A stretch of DNA of 46,332 nt from Frankiaceae bacterium (GTDB lineage Bacteria; Actinomycetota; Actinomycetes; JADGOV01): positions 1-46,332 of the forward strand of contig JADGOV010000011.1 in assembly GCA_017882785.1 (NCBI GenBank). Reading direction: 5' to 3'. The notes under the pieces were generated by a model that searched no databases, was not told where the DNA came from, and saw nothing but the letters and a program-made list of their open reading frames with translations. Shown here piece after piece: positions 1 through 8,326 of this stretch (positions are counted from its first letter, which is position 1; every line of letters starts with the position of its first letter). The translations under genes and the position numbers were made by a program.

Positions 1-1
1 C

Positions 2-1552
2 TGGTTCCTCACCTGGGACGCGCACCCGTCCCTGGGGCTGCATGCCAGCCAACTGAACGCGCCCGACGGCGTCAACGTCATGGCGCAGACCGGCGTGCTA
101 CTGCCGGGACTGCTGCTCGCGCCGCTGACCCGCGCAGCCGGCGCGCAGGTGACCTACACCCTGCTGCTCACGCTCGGTCCGGCACTGTCCGCCTGGTCGG
201 CCTACCTCGTCCTGCGCCGGCTCGGTGGCCTCATCGGCGGGGGGACCGGCCGCAGCACCGGCTGTGGCACGGGCTCAGCAGGACCGCTCCTCGGTGGGCT
301 GCTCTACGGCTTCGGCCCGGCCATGGTGGCCGAGGCCTACGGTGGCCACCTGCAGTTCACTCTCGCTGTCCTGCCACCGGTGCTGCTCCTGTTGGCCACC
401 GAGGCGATGCAGGGCAGCCGCCCGCCGCTGCGTACCGGTGCGCTCATCGGCCTGCTGGCCGGCGCCCAGCTGTTGATCGGCGCCGAGCTGCTGCTCATGA
501 CGGCATTGGCCGGAATGGGCATCGTGATGGCCGTGCGGCCGCCCTGGCGACGAATGGCGCGGCTGCTCGCCGGCGCGATACCGGCTGGGCTGGCGATAGC
601 CGGTTGGCCGCTGGTCGTGCTGTTTCTCGGCAGGGGTGCCACCCGCGGCAACATCCAGCAGACCGGTCACTTCCAGGAGGACCTGGCCGGGCTGGTTGTG
701 CCGACCCGGCTCATGCTGTTCCACGCGGGGTCGGCCTTCACCGATCGGTTTCCGACCGGCGTGCAGGAACGGACCTCCTACCTGGGTGTGCTCCTCCTCG
801 GCCTGGTGGGTGTTGCCGCGGTCCGGCGATGGTCGGACCGGCGGGTGCGGCTGGCGGTCGTCCTGGCTGCTGCGTTCACCGTGCTGAGCTTGGGTGGGGA
901 GCTGCGGGTGGCCGGGCACCGCACCGGCGTGGCGCTGCCCTGGGCGTTGGTGGAGCGGGCACCGGTGATCGGCAACATGCTGCCCAGCCGCCTCCCCCTG
1001 CTGGTCGGGCTCGCGGCGGCGGTAATCCTGGCGGTCGGGGCCGGCGCGGCCGGACAGGCCTGGGGACGATGGGGGCTGGCGGCGTGCGGCCTGGCGTTGC
1101 TGCCGCTCGTTCCCGCGCCGATGGCCGCCGAGGCGGTCACCCCCACGCCGCGGTACTTTGCCGACCGGCCGAGCGGCACCCTGCTGGTGCTGCCATTTCC
1201 GACCCCGACACGGATCGAGGCGATGCGGTGGCAGGCGGCGGCGGGACTGTCCTTCGCCATGCCCGGCGGCTTCTTCGTCGGGCCCGGCCCGGGCGGTCAG
1301 GCCCGCTTCGGCGCAGTGCCCACGCCCACGTCGACGCTGCTGGCCGAAGTCGCGGCCGGTCGTACGGTGCGGGTCGGTGCCGCCGAGCGGGCCGCGTTCC
1401 GCCGGGACGTGGCCCGGTGGGGGGTGACCGAGGTCGTCCTCGGTCCGTCGGCGCACCGCCACCTGCTCCGGGCCACTGTCACAGCCTTGGTCGGGCGGGG
1501 GGCGCAGTCGAACCGCGGCGTCGATGTCTGGCCGTTACCGTCGTTGAGGTGA
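2..1552 (+). CDS. Polytopic membrane protein, GT-C/YfhO-like, 5' partial
   Basis: The reading frame is open from the window edge, so the start lies outside; the first codons read in frame (FLTWDAHPSLG, then NAPDGVNVM), and the ATG at 80 is internal. The visible 516 codons are dominated by hydrophobic stretches, roughly ten membrane segments, with a loop containing GGHLQF and a long C-terminal non-membrane tail. The NAPDGVN loop followed by alternating membrane segments resembles actinobacterial integral membrane proteins annotated as glycosyltransferases of the GT-C or YfhO type, which act on lipid-linked sugars. That is a family resemblance, not an identified activity. The stop overlaps the GTG start of pyrE by 4 bases, so the two are probably co-translated. 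Confidence 0.72.
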   Translation, partial: WFLTWDAHPSLGLHASQLNAPDGVNVMAQTGVLLPGLLLAPLTRAAGAQVTYTLLLTLGPALSAWSAYLVLRRLGGLIGGGTGRSTGCGTGSAGPLLGGLLYGFGPAMVAEAYGGHLQFTLAVLPPVLLLLATEAMQGSRPPLRTGALIGLLAGAQLLIGAELLLMTALAGMGIVMAVRPPWRRMARLLAGAIPAGLAIAGWPLVVLFLGRGATRGNIQQTGHFQEDLAGLVVPTRLMLFHAGSAFTDRFPTGVQERTSYLGVLLLGLVGVAAVRRWSDRRVRLAVVLAAAFTVLSLGGELRVAGHRTGVALPWALVERAPVIGNMLPSRLPLLVGLAAAVILAVGAGAAGQAWGRWGLAACGLALLPLVPAPMAAEAVTPTPRYFADRPSGTLLVLPFPTPTRIEAMRWQAAAGLSFAMPGGFFVGPGPGGQARFGAVPTPTSTLLAEVAAGRTVRVGAAERAAFRRDVARWGVTEVVLGPSAHRHLLRATVTALVGRGAQSNRGVDVWPLPSLR

Positions 1553-2097
1553 CAGCACGAGAGCCCGACCGCAGCGCGCTGCGCGATCTGATCGTTTCCA
1601 ATGCCGTCGTCCACGGCCGGGTGGTGCTCTCTTCTGGTCGCCAGGCTGACTACTACGTGGACCTGCGGCGGGTGACCCTCGCCGCCGCCGCGGCGCCGAT
1701 GGTCGGGCGGGTCATGCTCGGGGCCACCGCGGAGTGGCGCTTCGACGCCGTCGGCGGGCTCACCCTCGGCGCGGATCCCGTGGCCACCGCCATGCTGCAC
1801 GCCGCGGCCGCGAGCGATCGGGCCCTGGACGCCTTCGTCGTCCGCAAGGAAGGTAAGGAACATGGTCTGCAGCGCCGGATCGAGGGCCCCGACGTCGCGG
1901 GACGCCGCGTCCTCGCCGTCGAGGACACCTCCACCACGGGTACCTCCGTTCTCGCTGCTGTCCGTGCGCTGCGCGAGGCCGGCGCGCAGGTGGTCGGAGT
2001 CGCGGTGCTCGTCGACCGCGGCGCCGGGCCGGCGGTGGCAGCCGAAGGACTGCCGTATCGGGCGGCGTACTCCCTCGCCGACCTGGGACTGACCTGA
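1549..2097 (+). CDS. pyrE: Orotate phosphoribosyltransferase
   Basis: Catalyses orotate + PRPP to orotidine 5'-monophosphate in cytosolic pyrimidine synthesis. The product is 182 residues, normal for actinobacterial PyrE. The catalytic loop is RKEGKEHG (residues 99-106), and the PRPP-binding motif is VEDTSTTG (124-131), the hallmark of type I phosphoribosyltransferases. The same frame is open far upstream, but homology starts only at the GTG at 1549, which overlaps the preceding stop as GTGA. No strong Shine-Dalgarno is visible, which fits translational coupling. Other pyr genes are not in the window. Confidence 0.95.
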   Translation: MTAREPDRSALRDLIVSNAVVHGRVVLSSGRQADYYVDLRRVTLAAAAAPMVGRVMLGATAEWRFDAVGGLTLGADPVATAMLHAAAASDRALDAFVVRKEGKEHGLQRRIEGPDVAGRRVLAVEDTSTTGTSVLAAVRALREAGAQVVGVAVLVDRGAGPAVAAEGLPYRAAYSLADLGLT

Positions 2098-2104
2098 CCT
2101 GGTC

Positions 2105-2497
2105 TCAGCCGAGCGTGCTGGGATCAGCGGGCACGTCCACCGCCAACTCGCGCAGGGCCTCCAGTGGCACGATGTCCAGAGCGAGGGATGAGGTGGCGGC
2201 CAGGATGACGGGCGAAGCCATGCCGTCGGAGTACGCCTGAAGCCATCTGGCGGCGCAGACGCACCAGCGGTCACCCGGCTGCAGCCCAGGGAACCCGAAT
2301 TCCGGCCGTGGCGTGCTGAGGTCGTTGCCAACCCGCTGCTGGTGCACGAGGAACTCCGCCGTCACCACCGCGCACACGGTATGGCTGCCGAGATCCTCCG
2401 GCCCGCTGTGGCAGCAACCGTCACGGTAGAAGCCGGTCACCGGATCGGTGCCGCAGGGCTCAATCTCGCCACCCAGCACGTTGTGGTCTTCCATCAT
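2105..2497 (-). CDS. DUF2237 family protein
   Basis: A 130-residue protein matching the DUF2237 family across its length: NVLGGEIEPC near the start, then FYRDGCC, PEDLGSHTVCA, GNDLSTPRPEFGFPGL and GDRWCVCAARW. Conserved cysteines and an invariant PGDRWC block suggest a metal- or thiol-based function, but none is established. I chose the ATG at 2497 over the in-frame GTG at 2503 because the Shine-Dalgarno GGGAGG (minus strand, 2506-2511) is 8 bases from the ATG and only 2 from the GTG. It is convergent with pyrE with a 7-base gap and no hairpin between them. Confidence 0.9.
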   Translation of the reverse strand: MMEDHNVLGGEIEPCGTDPVTGFYRDGCCHSGPEDLGSHTVCAVVTAEFLVHQQRVGNDLSTPRPEFGFPGLQPGDRWCVCAARWLQAYSDGMASPVILAATSSLALDIVPLEALRELAVDVPADPSTLG

Positions 2498-2540
2498 TCC
2501 CACAGCCTCCCACCGAGCTCCCGACGGCAGGGATCGCCGC

Positions 2541-3137
2541 CTACTCGTCGTCGCCGACGCTTCCGTCGACGGCCTCCCGGAGGAGATCGGCGTGACCGGC
2601 GTGCCGGGCCGTCTCGACGATCATGTGGAGGAGCACCCACCGCAGGTCCCAATGCCGGCCATCGGACCTCGTCCGCACCGAGAGCCGGTCGAGGTCACCG
2701 GCCTCCTCGACCACCTGGCGGCTGCGGGCGCAGGCATCCCGGTAGCGCTGGCGCAGGTCCTCCGGCTCCATCCCGGCTGCCGTACGGAACTCCCAGTCGG
2801 GATCGTCCTCCCAGTTCACGCTCGCCCACGGCTCGGCCTCGGGCAGGCCGCGGAACCGTACGCTGAACCACCAGTCCTCGACCAGCGCCAGATGATTGAG
2901 CAGCCCGGCGAGCGTCAGGGTCGAAGGCGGGAGTGGCTGCGCGAGGTGCTCGCGGCGCAGGCCCTCGGTCTTGTGCAGGATGATTTCCCGCTGGAGATCG
3001 ATGAGTTGGGCGAGTTGCCCGAGCTCGGGCCCGGACGGGTCAGGATCGGAGCGCACTCCTCGACCCTGGCAGTCATGCGGGCCCCGCGCCAGCCCGACCT
3101 TCAGTCGCGCTCCCGATGGCACTGTAACGAACGTCAC
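2541..3137 (-). CDS. DinB-like (DUF664) family protein
   Basis: Predicted four-helix-bundle protein of the DinB/DUF664 group, whose characterised members are metal-dependent thiol (mycothiol or bacillithiol) transferases. Visible hallmarks are LAGLLNHLALVEDWW with the first family histidine, RSDGRHWDLRWVLLHMI, and ETARHAGHADLLRE with the C-terminal histidine pair. At 198 residues it carries about 30 residues before the usual domain start. The GTG at 3137 is nevertheless supported by a strong Shine-Dalgarno (GGAGGAGG, minus strand, 3147-3154) at 9-base spacing; an internal GTG at 3056 has no proper spacing. It is divergent from the flavin-binding gene at 3319. Substrate unknown. Confidence 0.85.
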   Translation of the reverse strand: MTFVTVPSGARLKVGLARGPHDCQGRGVRSDPDPSGPELGQLAQLIDLQREIILHKTEGLRREHLAQPLPPSTLTLAGLLNHLALVEDWWFSVRFRGLPEAEPWASVNWEDDPDWEFRTAAGMEPEDLRQRYRDACARSRQVVEEAGDLDRLSVRTRSDGRHWDLRWVLLHMIVETARHAGHADLLREAVDGSVGDDE

Positions 3138-3318
3138 TGGATTGGGCCTCCTCCGCTAAATGGTCACGGTGCGTATCCGTCAGGCGGATAATTGGTCGAG
3201 CCACGCCCAAGCTGGTCACTTACAGCTACCAGATCGGGTCTCCCGTCCCTACCGGGTGATGTGCGGCGGGCCTATGATCAAAGCACGAGCCAGTGGCTCG
3301 TCCGCCAAGGAGTCCTCG

Positions 3319-3735
3319 ATGAAAACTCTCGCCCGCGATCATGCCGGTCTCGACGTCCTGCCCTACGCCGACTGTCTGCGGCTACTGGCCAAGGCCCCTC
3401 TGGGGCGGATCTCGTTCATGTCCGACGGCGATGTGGTCATCATGCCGGTGAACCACGGGCTGGACGGCACCAGCGTCGTGTTCCGCACCGCCGGCGGCTC
3501 CAAGCTGCGGGTGGCCAGCGACGCTGGCGTCGTCGCCTTCGAGATCGACGGGTACGACTGGGAAACCATCAGCGGGTTCAGCGTCCTCGTCACCGGCAGG
3601 GCCGAACAGGTCCTCGATGATGCCGAAATCGCCCGCTTGGAACAGCTGGACGTGCGACCCGGGCTGGTCGGCGCCGAGCGGCCGTTCTGGATGAGGATCC
3701 GCGCAGACGGGATCACCGGCCGCACATTCGGCTGA
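3319..3735 (+). CDS. Pyridoxamine 5'-phosphate oxidase-family split-barrel flavoprotein
   Basis: A 138-residue FMN/F420-binding split-barrel protein. The family pattern is clear: CLRLLAKAPLGRISF, VVIMPVNHGLDG, VVFRTAGGSKL and a VTGRAEQV strand. Such proteins usually bind FMN, F420 or haem and reduce or protect small molecules; true PdxH activity is unlikely because the protein is short and lacks the PdxH C-terminal signature. The frame opens at 3160, but the ATG at 3319 has AAGGAG (3307-3312) 6 bases upstream and begins where homology begins. A TATGAT at 3273-3278 could be a -10 element, but no convincing -35 is seen. Confidence 0.88.
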   Translation: MKTLARDHAGLDVLPYADCLRLLAKAPLGRISFMSDGDVVIMPVNHGLDGTSVVFRTAGGSKLRVASDAGVVAFEIDGYDWETISGFSVLVTGRAEQVLDDAEIARLEQLDVRPGLVGAERPFWMRIRADGITGRTFG

Positions 3736-3788
3736 CGGTTGGCAACCGGCCGCCCCCCGCCGAGATTCGTCTCCCGATCGAAGGGGAC

Positions 3789-4925
3789 GTGGGAGGCATG
3801 CATCGCACCATCGAGTTGACCCCTGGAGTTCGCGGCACGGTGTCGCTGCGGGAGCCGGTGCTGCGCTACGCCGGCAATCCCGTCCTCACCGCCGCTCAGG
3901 TGAACGAGGTGTGGCGAGACCCCGGTCAGCAGGTGGTGACGGTGCACAACGCGGGAGCCGCCCAGATCGGCGGTGAGATCGTCGTGCTGTTCCGCTCCCA
4001 TCTGCGCTGCGGAGTCAGCGTGCTCGGGCTGGCCCGCAGCACCGACGGCGCGGCCGGGTGGCGCATCCAGCCGCGACCGGCGCTGCTGCCGGCGACCGCA
4101 CACGATCTGTACGGGCCGAACGTGGACCCGGCGCGCTTGGTCGAGTTGGAGGCGGGCGGCGTGGAAGACCCGCGGATCAACGCCGTTGACGACGGATTCG
4201 CTGTCACCTACAGCGCGTACTCCGCCCGCGTCCGCAACCAGGTCCGGGTGGCGCTGGCGACGACGCAGGACCTACGCACGATTACCCGGCACGGGCCGAT
4301 GCTGGCCGCGGACATGCGCAACGTCGTGCTGTTCCCAGAGCGGATCGACGGTCGCTACGTTGGCCTGTTCCGGCCCAACGACGTCGCGGCGGACCAGGTC
4401 GGCGGGGTGTTCACCGCGATCCGGCTCGGTGTGGCCGAGGACTACCGCACCGGCCCGTGGGAGATCGACGTCGAACCGGTGATGAGCACCGGGCAGGGGC
4501 CGAGTGCATTCTCGGACAAGATCGGGCCGGGCGCGCCACCCATCCGCACCCCACACGGCTGGCTGCATGTGTTCCACGGCGTAAGAGCAACCATGGACGG
4601 CAACCCCTACGTCCTCGGTGTCGCCCTGCACGACCTGGCGAACCCCAGGTCAGTACGGATGTCGAGCATCCCGGTGCTGTTCCCGAGTCGCGCGGACTGT
4701 CGCGTCGCCGAGTCCAGCTACGTGCACGTGCCGAACGTCGTGTTCTGCTGCGGCCTCATCCGCCGCGGCGACGGCAGCCTGCTCCTCTACTACGGCGGTG
4801 ACGACACGGTGCTCAACCTGGCGTTCTCCCACGAGGACGTGCTGGCCGAGCTGTGCCTGCGGTATGGCCAGGACCCGCGCACCGGCGGACTGCTCTACGA
4901 GCCGTGGCCGCACGGTGGCGGATAG
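3789..4925 (+). CDS. GH130 family glycosidase/phosphorylase
   Basis: Five-bladed propeller enzyme of glycoside hydrolase family 130, which contains beta-1,4-mannosyl phosphorylases and some mannosidases acting on mannosyl-glucose, mannobiose or N-glycan cores. GGVEDPRI is present with the family catalytic Asp (about D127), as are GAPPIRTPHGWL, FHGVR and, near the end, YYGGDDTVLNLA. Length 378 residues is slightly above the usual 300-350. The start is a GTG at 3789 or the ATG at 3798; GGGAGG lies too close to the ATG and AAGGGG close to the GTG, so the choice is open. The sugar kinase downstream fits a small mannoside-use unit, but no transporter is adjacent. Hydrolase versus phosphorylase cannot be decided here. 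Confidence 0.88.
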   Translation: MGGMHRTIELTPGVRGTVSLREPVLRYAGNPVLTAAQVNEVWRDPGQQVVTVHNAGAAQIGGEIVVLFRSHLRCGVSVLGLARSTDGAAGWRIQPRPALLPATAHDLYGPNVDPARLVELEAGGVEDPRINAVDDGFAVTYSAYSARVRNQVRVALATTQDLRTITRHGPMLAADMRNVVLFPERIDGRYVGLFRPNDVAADQVGGVFTAIRLGVAEDYRTGPWEIDVEPVMSTGQGPSAFSDKIGPGAPPIRTPHGWLHVFHGVRATMDGNPYVLGVALHDLANPRSVRMSSIPVLFPSRADCRVAESSYVHVPNVVFCCGLIRRGDGSLLLYYGGDDTVLNLAFSHEDVLAELCLRYGQDPRTGGLLYEPWPHGGG

Positions 4926-5013
4926 ATCCGAACCCCGCCTGCACCGGCCTGCCTGACCGTCCTGCGGTGCCCACTGTGCCACCGTGACCGCATGGCGCGC
5001 CGAGGACCCCACG

Positions 5014-6462
5014 GTGACTGATTCGATGCCCGGTCTGGTAGCCGGGCTGCACGTCGGAGACTCCCACGTTTCGGCGTGGGTGGCCGACGCGGACGGCCGG
5101 ATGCTGGCCGCGCAGACCCAACCACTGCCGGTACGCCGGCCGGCCCCTGGCCGGGTGGAGTTCGACCCCACCGACTGGTGGGCGGGTGCCCGTGCCGCAC
5201 TGGGCACCGTCGTCGGCCGGGCACCTGGTGGGTACCTCGGCCTCACCGTGTCGGCCGCTCGAGAAGGCTTCGTCCTCACCGACGGACGAGTGGAGTTGGG
5301 CCAGGGCGTACTGCGCGGTGACCGGCGGGGGGCCGGCTGGCTGGCCGAGATCGCGGCCCACCGCCAGCTGTATGCGATGACCCGGCACTGGCCGGCGCCG
5401 GAGTTGACCCTGCCCAAGCTGCTCGCCGTCCGCGCCGAGTCGCCCCGGCTGTGGGCGCAGGCCCGTCAACTGCTGTTCGTGCACGACTGGCTGATCTGGC
5501 GCCTCAGCGGGGTCGCGGCGACCGAAGTCTCCTACGCCTGCGCCGGGCAGCTCGCCCACGTCTCCCAGCGCACGTGGGCCGGCAGCCTGCTGGACGACCT
5601 CGGCGTCCCGCGCCGGCTGCTCGCACCGTTGGTCGAGGCGGGTGACGTTGTCGGCGGGCTGCGCGATCCCAACCTCGGGTTGCCGCTAGGTCTGCCAGTG
5701 ATCGCCGGGTGTGGTGACGTCCAGTTGGCGGCGGCCGGCGCCGGCGCGGCACATCCCGGCGTGGTCGCCGTCGCGGCCGGCGGTGACACCGCCTTGCTGG
5801 CCGCCGCGGAATCCGCGCCGCTCGATCCGCAGCAACGACCCTGGGTGTCCACGCACGTGCCGCGGGGCACCTGGGCGGTGGAGACCAATTGCGGCTCACC
5901 CGCGCGGATGCTCGGCTGGCTGGCAGCCGTGGTGGGGGTGCCGGTAGCCGAGGTCTTCGCGATGGGCCAGCGTGCTCGTCCGGGTGCGGGCGGCCTGACC
6001 GCGGCCGTCGGGATGCCGCGGTGGTCTGAACAAAGCCGCGCGGCCCCGGCATCGGGAAGCCTGCTCGGCGTGACCCCGGACACGGGTGCGGCCGACCTCG
6101 CCGCCGCTTTCGTAGAGGGGTACGCCTATTCGGTACGGGCGAACCTCATTGACCTGGAAGACGTGCTGGGGTATCCGGCCCGGCGGCTCGTGCTAACCGG
6201 TCCCGATGCCGGCGCGGGACTGGCCCGCATGCTGGCGGAGGTCACGGGGCGGGACGTCGCGGTCGCGGAAACCCCCACCCCCGGCGTCCTCGCCGGCGTG
6301 GCGCTCGTGGCCGCGGCCGTCGGCGTCTCCTCGGCGGCTGCCCTACCGAACCAGGAGGTGGTGGTCGCCGGTGACCCGGGCCCCTACGAGGAGCCCTATG
6401 CCCGCTACCTCGCCGCCCACGACGCGGTCCGGTCGTGGGCCGGCGAGCACGCCCAGGTGTGA
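5014..6462 (+). CDS. FGGY-family carbohydrate kinase, atypical N-terminus
   Basis: A 482-residue protein with the two-lobed FGGY fold (xylulokinase/gluconokinase type), which phosphorylates free sugars or polyols with ATP. The catalytic-base motif GCGDVQLAAAG is present with D235, a match to family position about 233. The C-terminal ATPase lobe (LVLTGPDAGAG, then TPTPGVLAGVALVAA) is intact in outline. The N-terminal phosphate-1 motif, normally G-I-D-x-G-T-S, reads GLHVGDS at 11-17, so the conserved Asp is His13 and Thr is Asp16. I prefer GTG 5014 (GAGG at 5003-5006, 7 bases) over the upstream GTG 4984. It follows the GH130 gene by 88 bases on the same strand. Substrate unknown; weak or altered catalysis is possible. 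Confidence 0.8.
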   Translation: MTDSMPGLVAGLHVGDSHVSAWVADADGRMLAAQTQPLPVRRPAPGRVEFDPTDWWAGARAALGTVVGRAPGGYLGLTVSAAREGFVLTDGRVELGQGVLRGDRRGAGWLAEIAAHRQLYAMTRHWPAPELTLPKLLAVRAESPRLWAQARQLLFVHDWLIWRLSGVAATEVSYACAGQLAHVSQRTWAGSLLDDLGVPRRLLAPLVEAGDVVGGLRDPNLGLPLGLPVIAGCGDVQLAAAGAGAAHPGVVAVAAGGDTALLAAAESAPLDPQQRPWVSTHVPRGTWAVETNCGSPARMLGWLAAVVGVPVAEVFAMGQRARPGAGGLTAAVGMPRWSEQSRAAPASGSLLGVTPDTGAADLAAAFVEGYAYSVRANLIDLEDVLGYPARRLVLTGPDAGAGLARMLAEVTGRDVAVAETPTPGVLAGVALVAAAVGVSSAAALPNQEVVVAGDPGPYEEPYARYLAAHDAVRSWAGEHAQV

Positions 6463-6488
6463 GCCAACATCGGGCAGCATGGACGGTG

Positions 6489-6787
6489 ATGACCGGTCGG
6501 GCCGTACGCGTTCTGGCCATCGCCGATGAGGTGGAGGCCGTCGAGGCGTGGGGGTTCCACGCCATGCAGAGCGAGGGTCACTTCCTCGACCGAGGAGGAG
6601 ATCGCCCGCCGCTGGTATGCCGAGGAGTACGTCCCGGTCGTGCAGATGATGGTGGCGGCCCGCCTGCCGGGGTACGGGCACCGAGACGGAGGCCGACCTG
6701 CGGGTTGCCCGCGAGCGGTATCGCTTGATCCGCACCCACGAGTGGAACCATGACGTGTTGCAACGGCTTGGCGATGTTCTGGACTGA
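6489..6787 (+). pseudogene. Frameshifted remnant resembling actinobacterial ParB-domain protein C-terminus
   Basis: Three consecutive frames give one continuous-looking protein. From ATG 6489 the first frame reads VRVLAIADEVEAVEAWGFHA and on to FLDR. The second frame (about 6590-6670) reads EEEIARRWYAEEYVPVV. The third frame (about 6680-6787) reads TEADLRVARERYRLIRTHEW and ends at TGA 6785-6787. Breaks fall near 6585-6600 and near 6670-6680. From memory, the order resembles the C-terminal part of proteins annotated as ParB-domain or chromosome-partitioning-like in actinomycetes. No N-terminal ParB domain is found upstream, where the FGGY gene ends. Either two sequencing indels or true decay would explain it; decay plus N-terminal loss is more likely. 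Confidence 0.6.
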
Positions 6788-6948
6788 ATTAGCCCCCTCG
6801 CAGGCGACTCTTCGTGGCCATATGAGGAATCTCTCGAAACCGTTCGGCGTAACAGGGCCGCCACAATTGCGTGGGACGCTGGAAACACGGCGGTCGGCAA
6901 TGCCGCGCTGCGTCGTGCTTCGACCGCCGGTACCGAAGGGAGCGACTC

Positions 6949-7146
6949 ATGGAGGTCAGCGACTATCTGACAGAGCTGGCGGCGGTGACTCGGCGAGCGG
7001 GCATCGAGAGCACAGCACGGCGCATCGGAGCGTACCCGAGCACCGTCGCGTTCTTCTGTGACCACCCGGAGAGCGCCCCCCCGCTGGTGGTCAGCCGCAT
7101 CGCGGCGGTCCTGGACGGGATGCGAGAGCCAGCGGAAGTCGCGTGA
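6949..7146 (+). CDS. Small hypothetical protein, possible HTH
   Basis: A 65-residue product starting at ATG 6949 with AAGGGAG (6936-6942) at 6-base spacing, which makes translation credible. The segment ARRIGAYPSTVAFFC followed by SRIAAVLDGM resembles the helix-turn-helix and third helix of small phage-repressor-like proteins, but the match is loose. It follows the decayed ParB-like gene after a 160-base, slightly less GC-rich stretch, so both may belong to the same old insertion. Function unknown. Confidence 0.55.
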   Translation: MEVSDYLTELAAVTRRAGIESTARRIGAYPSTVAFFCDHPESAPPLVVSRIAAVLDGMREPAEVA

Positions 7147-7228
7147 GTCCTGAGCACCATCTGCCCGACGGTCTGCCGGTGTCAGTACGAGCCCGCTCGG
7201 TCGTCCACGGTTGTGCTGGACTGGCAGC

Positions 7229-8299
7229 ATGGCGGACCGCTTCCTCGAGACGGCGCGCGCACTAGCCGCGGACGTGCTGGCTCCGGCCGCTGAGCGAGTG
7301 GACGCCGAGGGCGTCCCCGTCGGCCACATCCGTGCACTGCGGACGGCCGGACTGCTCGGCCTCACCGCGCCCGCGGCACTGGGCGGAGGCGGTGCCTCGG
7401 CGGCGGTCGGGCGGATGGTCAGCGAGGTACTGGCCGGTGCCTGCGGTGCCACCTGGTTCGTCGCCGCCCAGCACGCCACCCCGCTGCAGACAGTGCTCGC
7501 GTCGGACAACAGAGAGGTACGCGCCCGGTGGCTTTCTCCGCTGGCGCGATCTGAGGCGCTCGCCGGCGTTGCGGTCAGCCACCTGCGCCGCCCGGGCAGC
7601 CCGGTCACCGCGACCGCCACGGCCGAGGGCTGGCGCTTCGACGGCCGCGTGGACTGGATGACGTCCTGGGGCTTAGCCGACGTAGTGCTCCTCGGCGGCC
7701 TCACGGCCGCTGCGGATGTGGTCCTCGCGCTGCTGTCGGCCCGCGACCAGCCCGGGCTTAGGGCCACAGCCGAGTTGCGTCTGGCGGCGATGGAGGGCGC
7801 ACACAACGTGGGGCTGACCGTCACCGATCTGCGGGTGCCCGCGGCGGCGGTGGCCTCGGTGGCGCCACTGGCCGAATGGCAGGAGCGAGACCGACAGGCC
7901 ACCGCCAATGCGCGCCCGGCCGTCTTCGGCCTGTTGCGCACCATCACCGACCGGCTCGCCGCGGTCGCCGCTGCCCGCGGCTCCAACGCCGGAGCCGAGT
8001 TGGCCGCCGCCTTGGCCGAGGAAGGAGCTGCCTTGCGTCAGCAGGCCTACGCCCTGCTGGACGACGTGCCCGCGCACGAGCGGCTCGATGATCGGCTGGC
8101 GATCCGGGCGGACGCTCTGGAGGTGCTCAACAGGGCCGCGTCGGCGTTGGTCGTCACCGGCGCGGGGACGGCGATGCTGCGCTCCAACCCGGCACAGCGG
8201 TTGGCCCGCGAGGCCATGTTCCACCTCGTCCAGGCCCAGACGCCGGCCGTCCGCGAGGCCACGCTGCGCCGACTGCATAGTCGGACCCACCCCGGCTGA
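7229..8299 (+). CDS. Acyl-CoA dehydrogenase-like flavoprotein
   Basis: A 356-residue protein with the three-part acyl-CoA dehydrogenase fold: helical N-domain (about 1-105, including GHIRALRTAGLLGLTAP), a beta domain (about 110-210, SGR-like DGRVDWMTSWG) and a C-terminal helical bundle with NPAQRLAREAMFHLVQ. It is shorter than typical family members (380-400), and I cannot place the usual catalytic Glu. It may therefore be one of the flavin-dependent hydroxylase/monooxygenase-like members or a non-acyl-CoA enzyme. The ATG at 7229 is preferred over an in-frame start 18 bases upstream because the domain begins there. It lies 28 bases ahead of the SDR gene on the same strand. Confidence 0.8.
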   Translation: MADRFLETARALAADVLAPAAERVDAEGVPVGHIRALRTAGLLGLTAPAALGGGGASAAVGRMVSEVLAGACGATWFVAAQHATPLQTVLASDNREVRARWLSPLARSEALAGVAVSHLRRPGSPVTATATAEGWRFDGRVDWMTSWGLADVVLLGGLTAAADVVLALLSARDQPGLRATAELRLAAMEGAHNVGLTVTDLRVPAAAVASVAPLAEWQERDRQATANARPAVFGLLRTITDRLAAVAAARGSNAGAELAAALAEEGAALRQQAYALLDDVPAHERLDDRLAIRADALEVLNRAASALVVTGAGTAMLRSNPAQRLAREAMFHLVQAQTPAVREATLRRLHSRTHPG

Positions 8300-8326
8300 C
8301 CGTGCGCCGCGCGGCAGACTGGGCAC

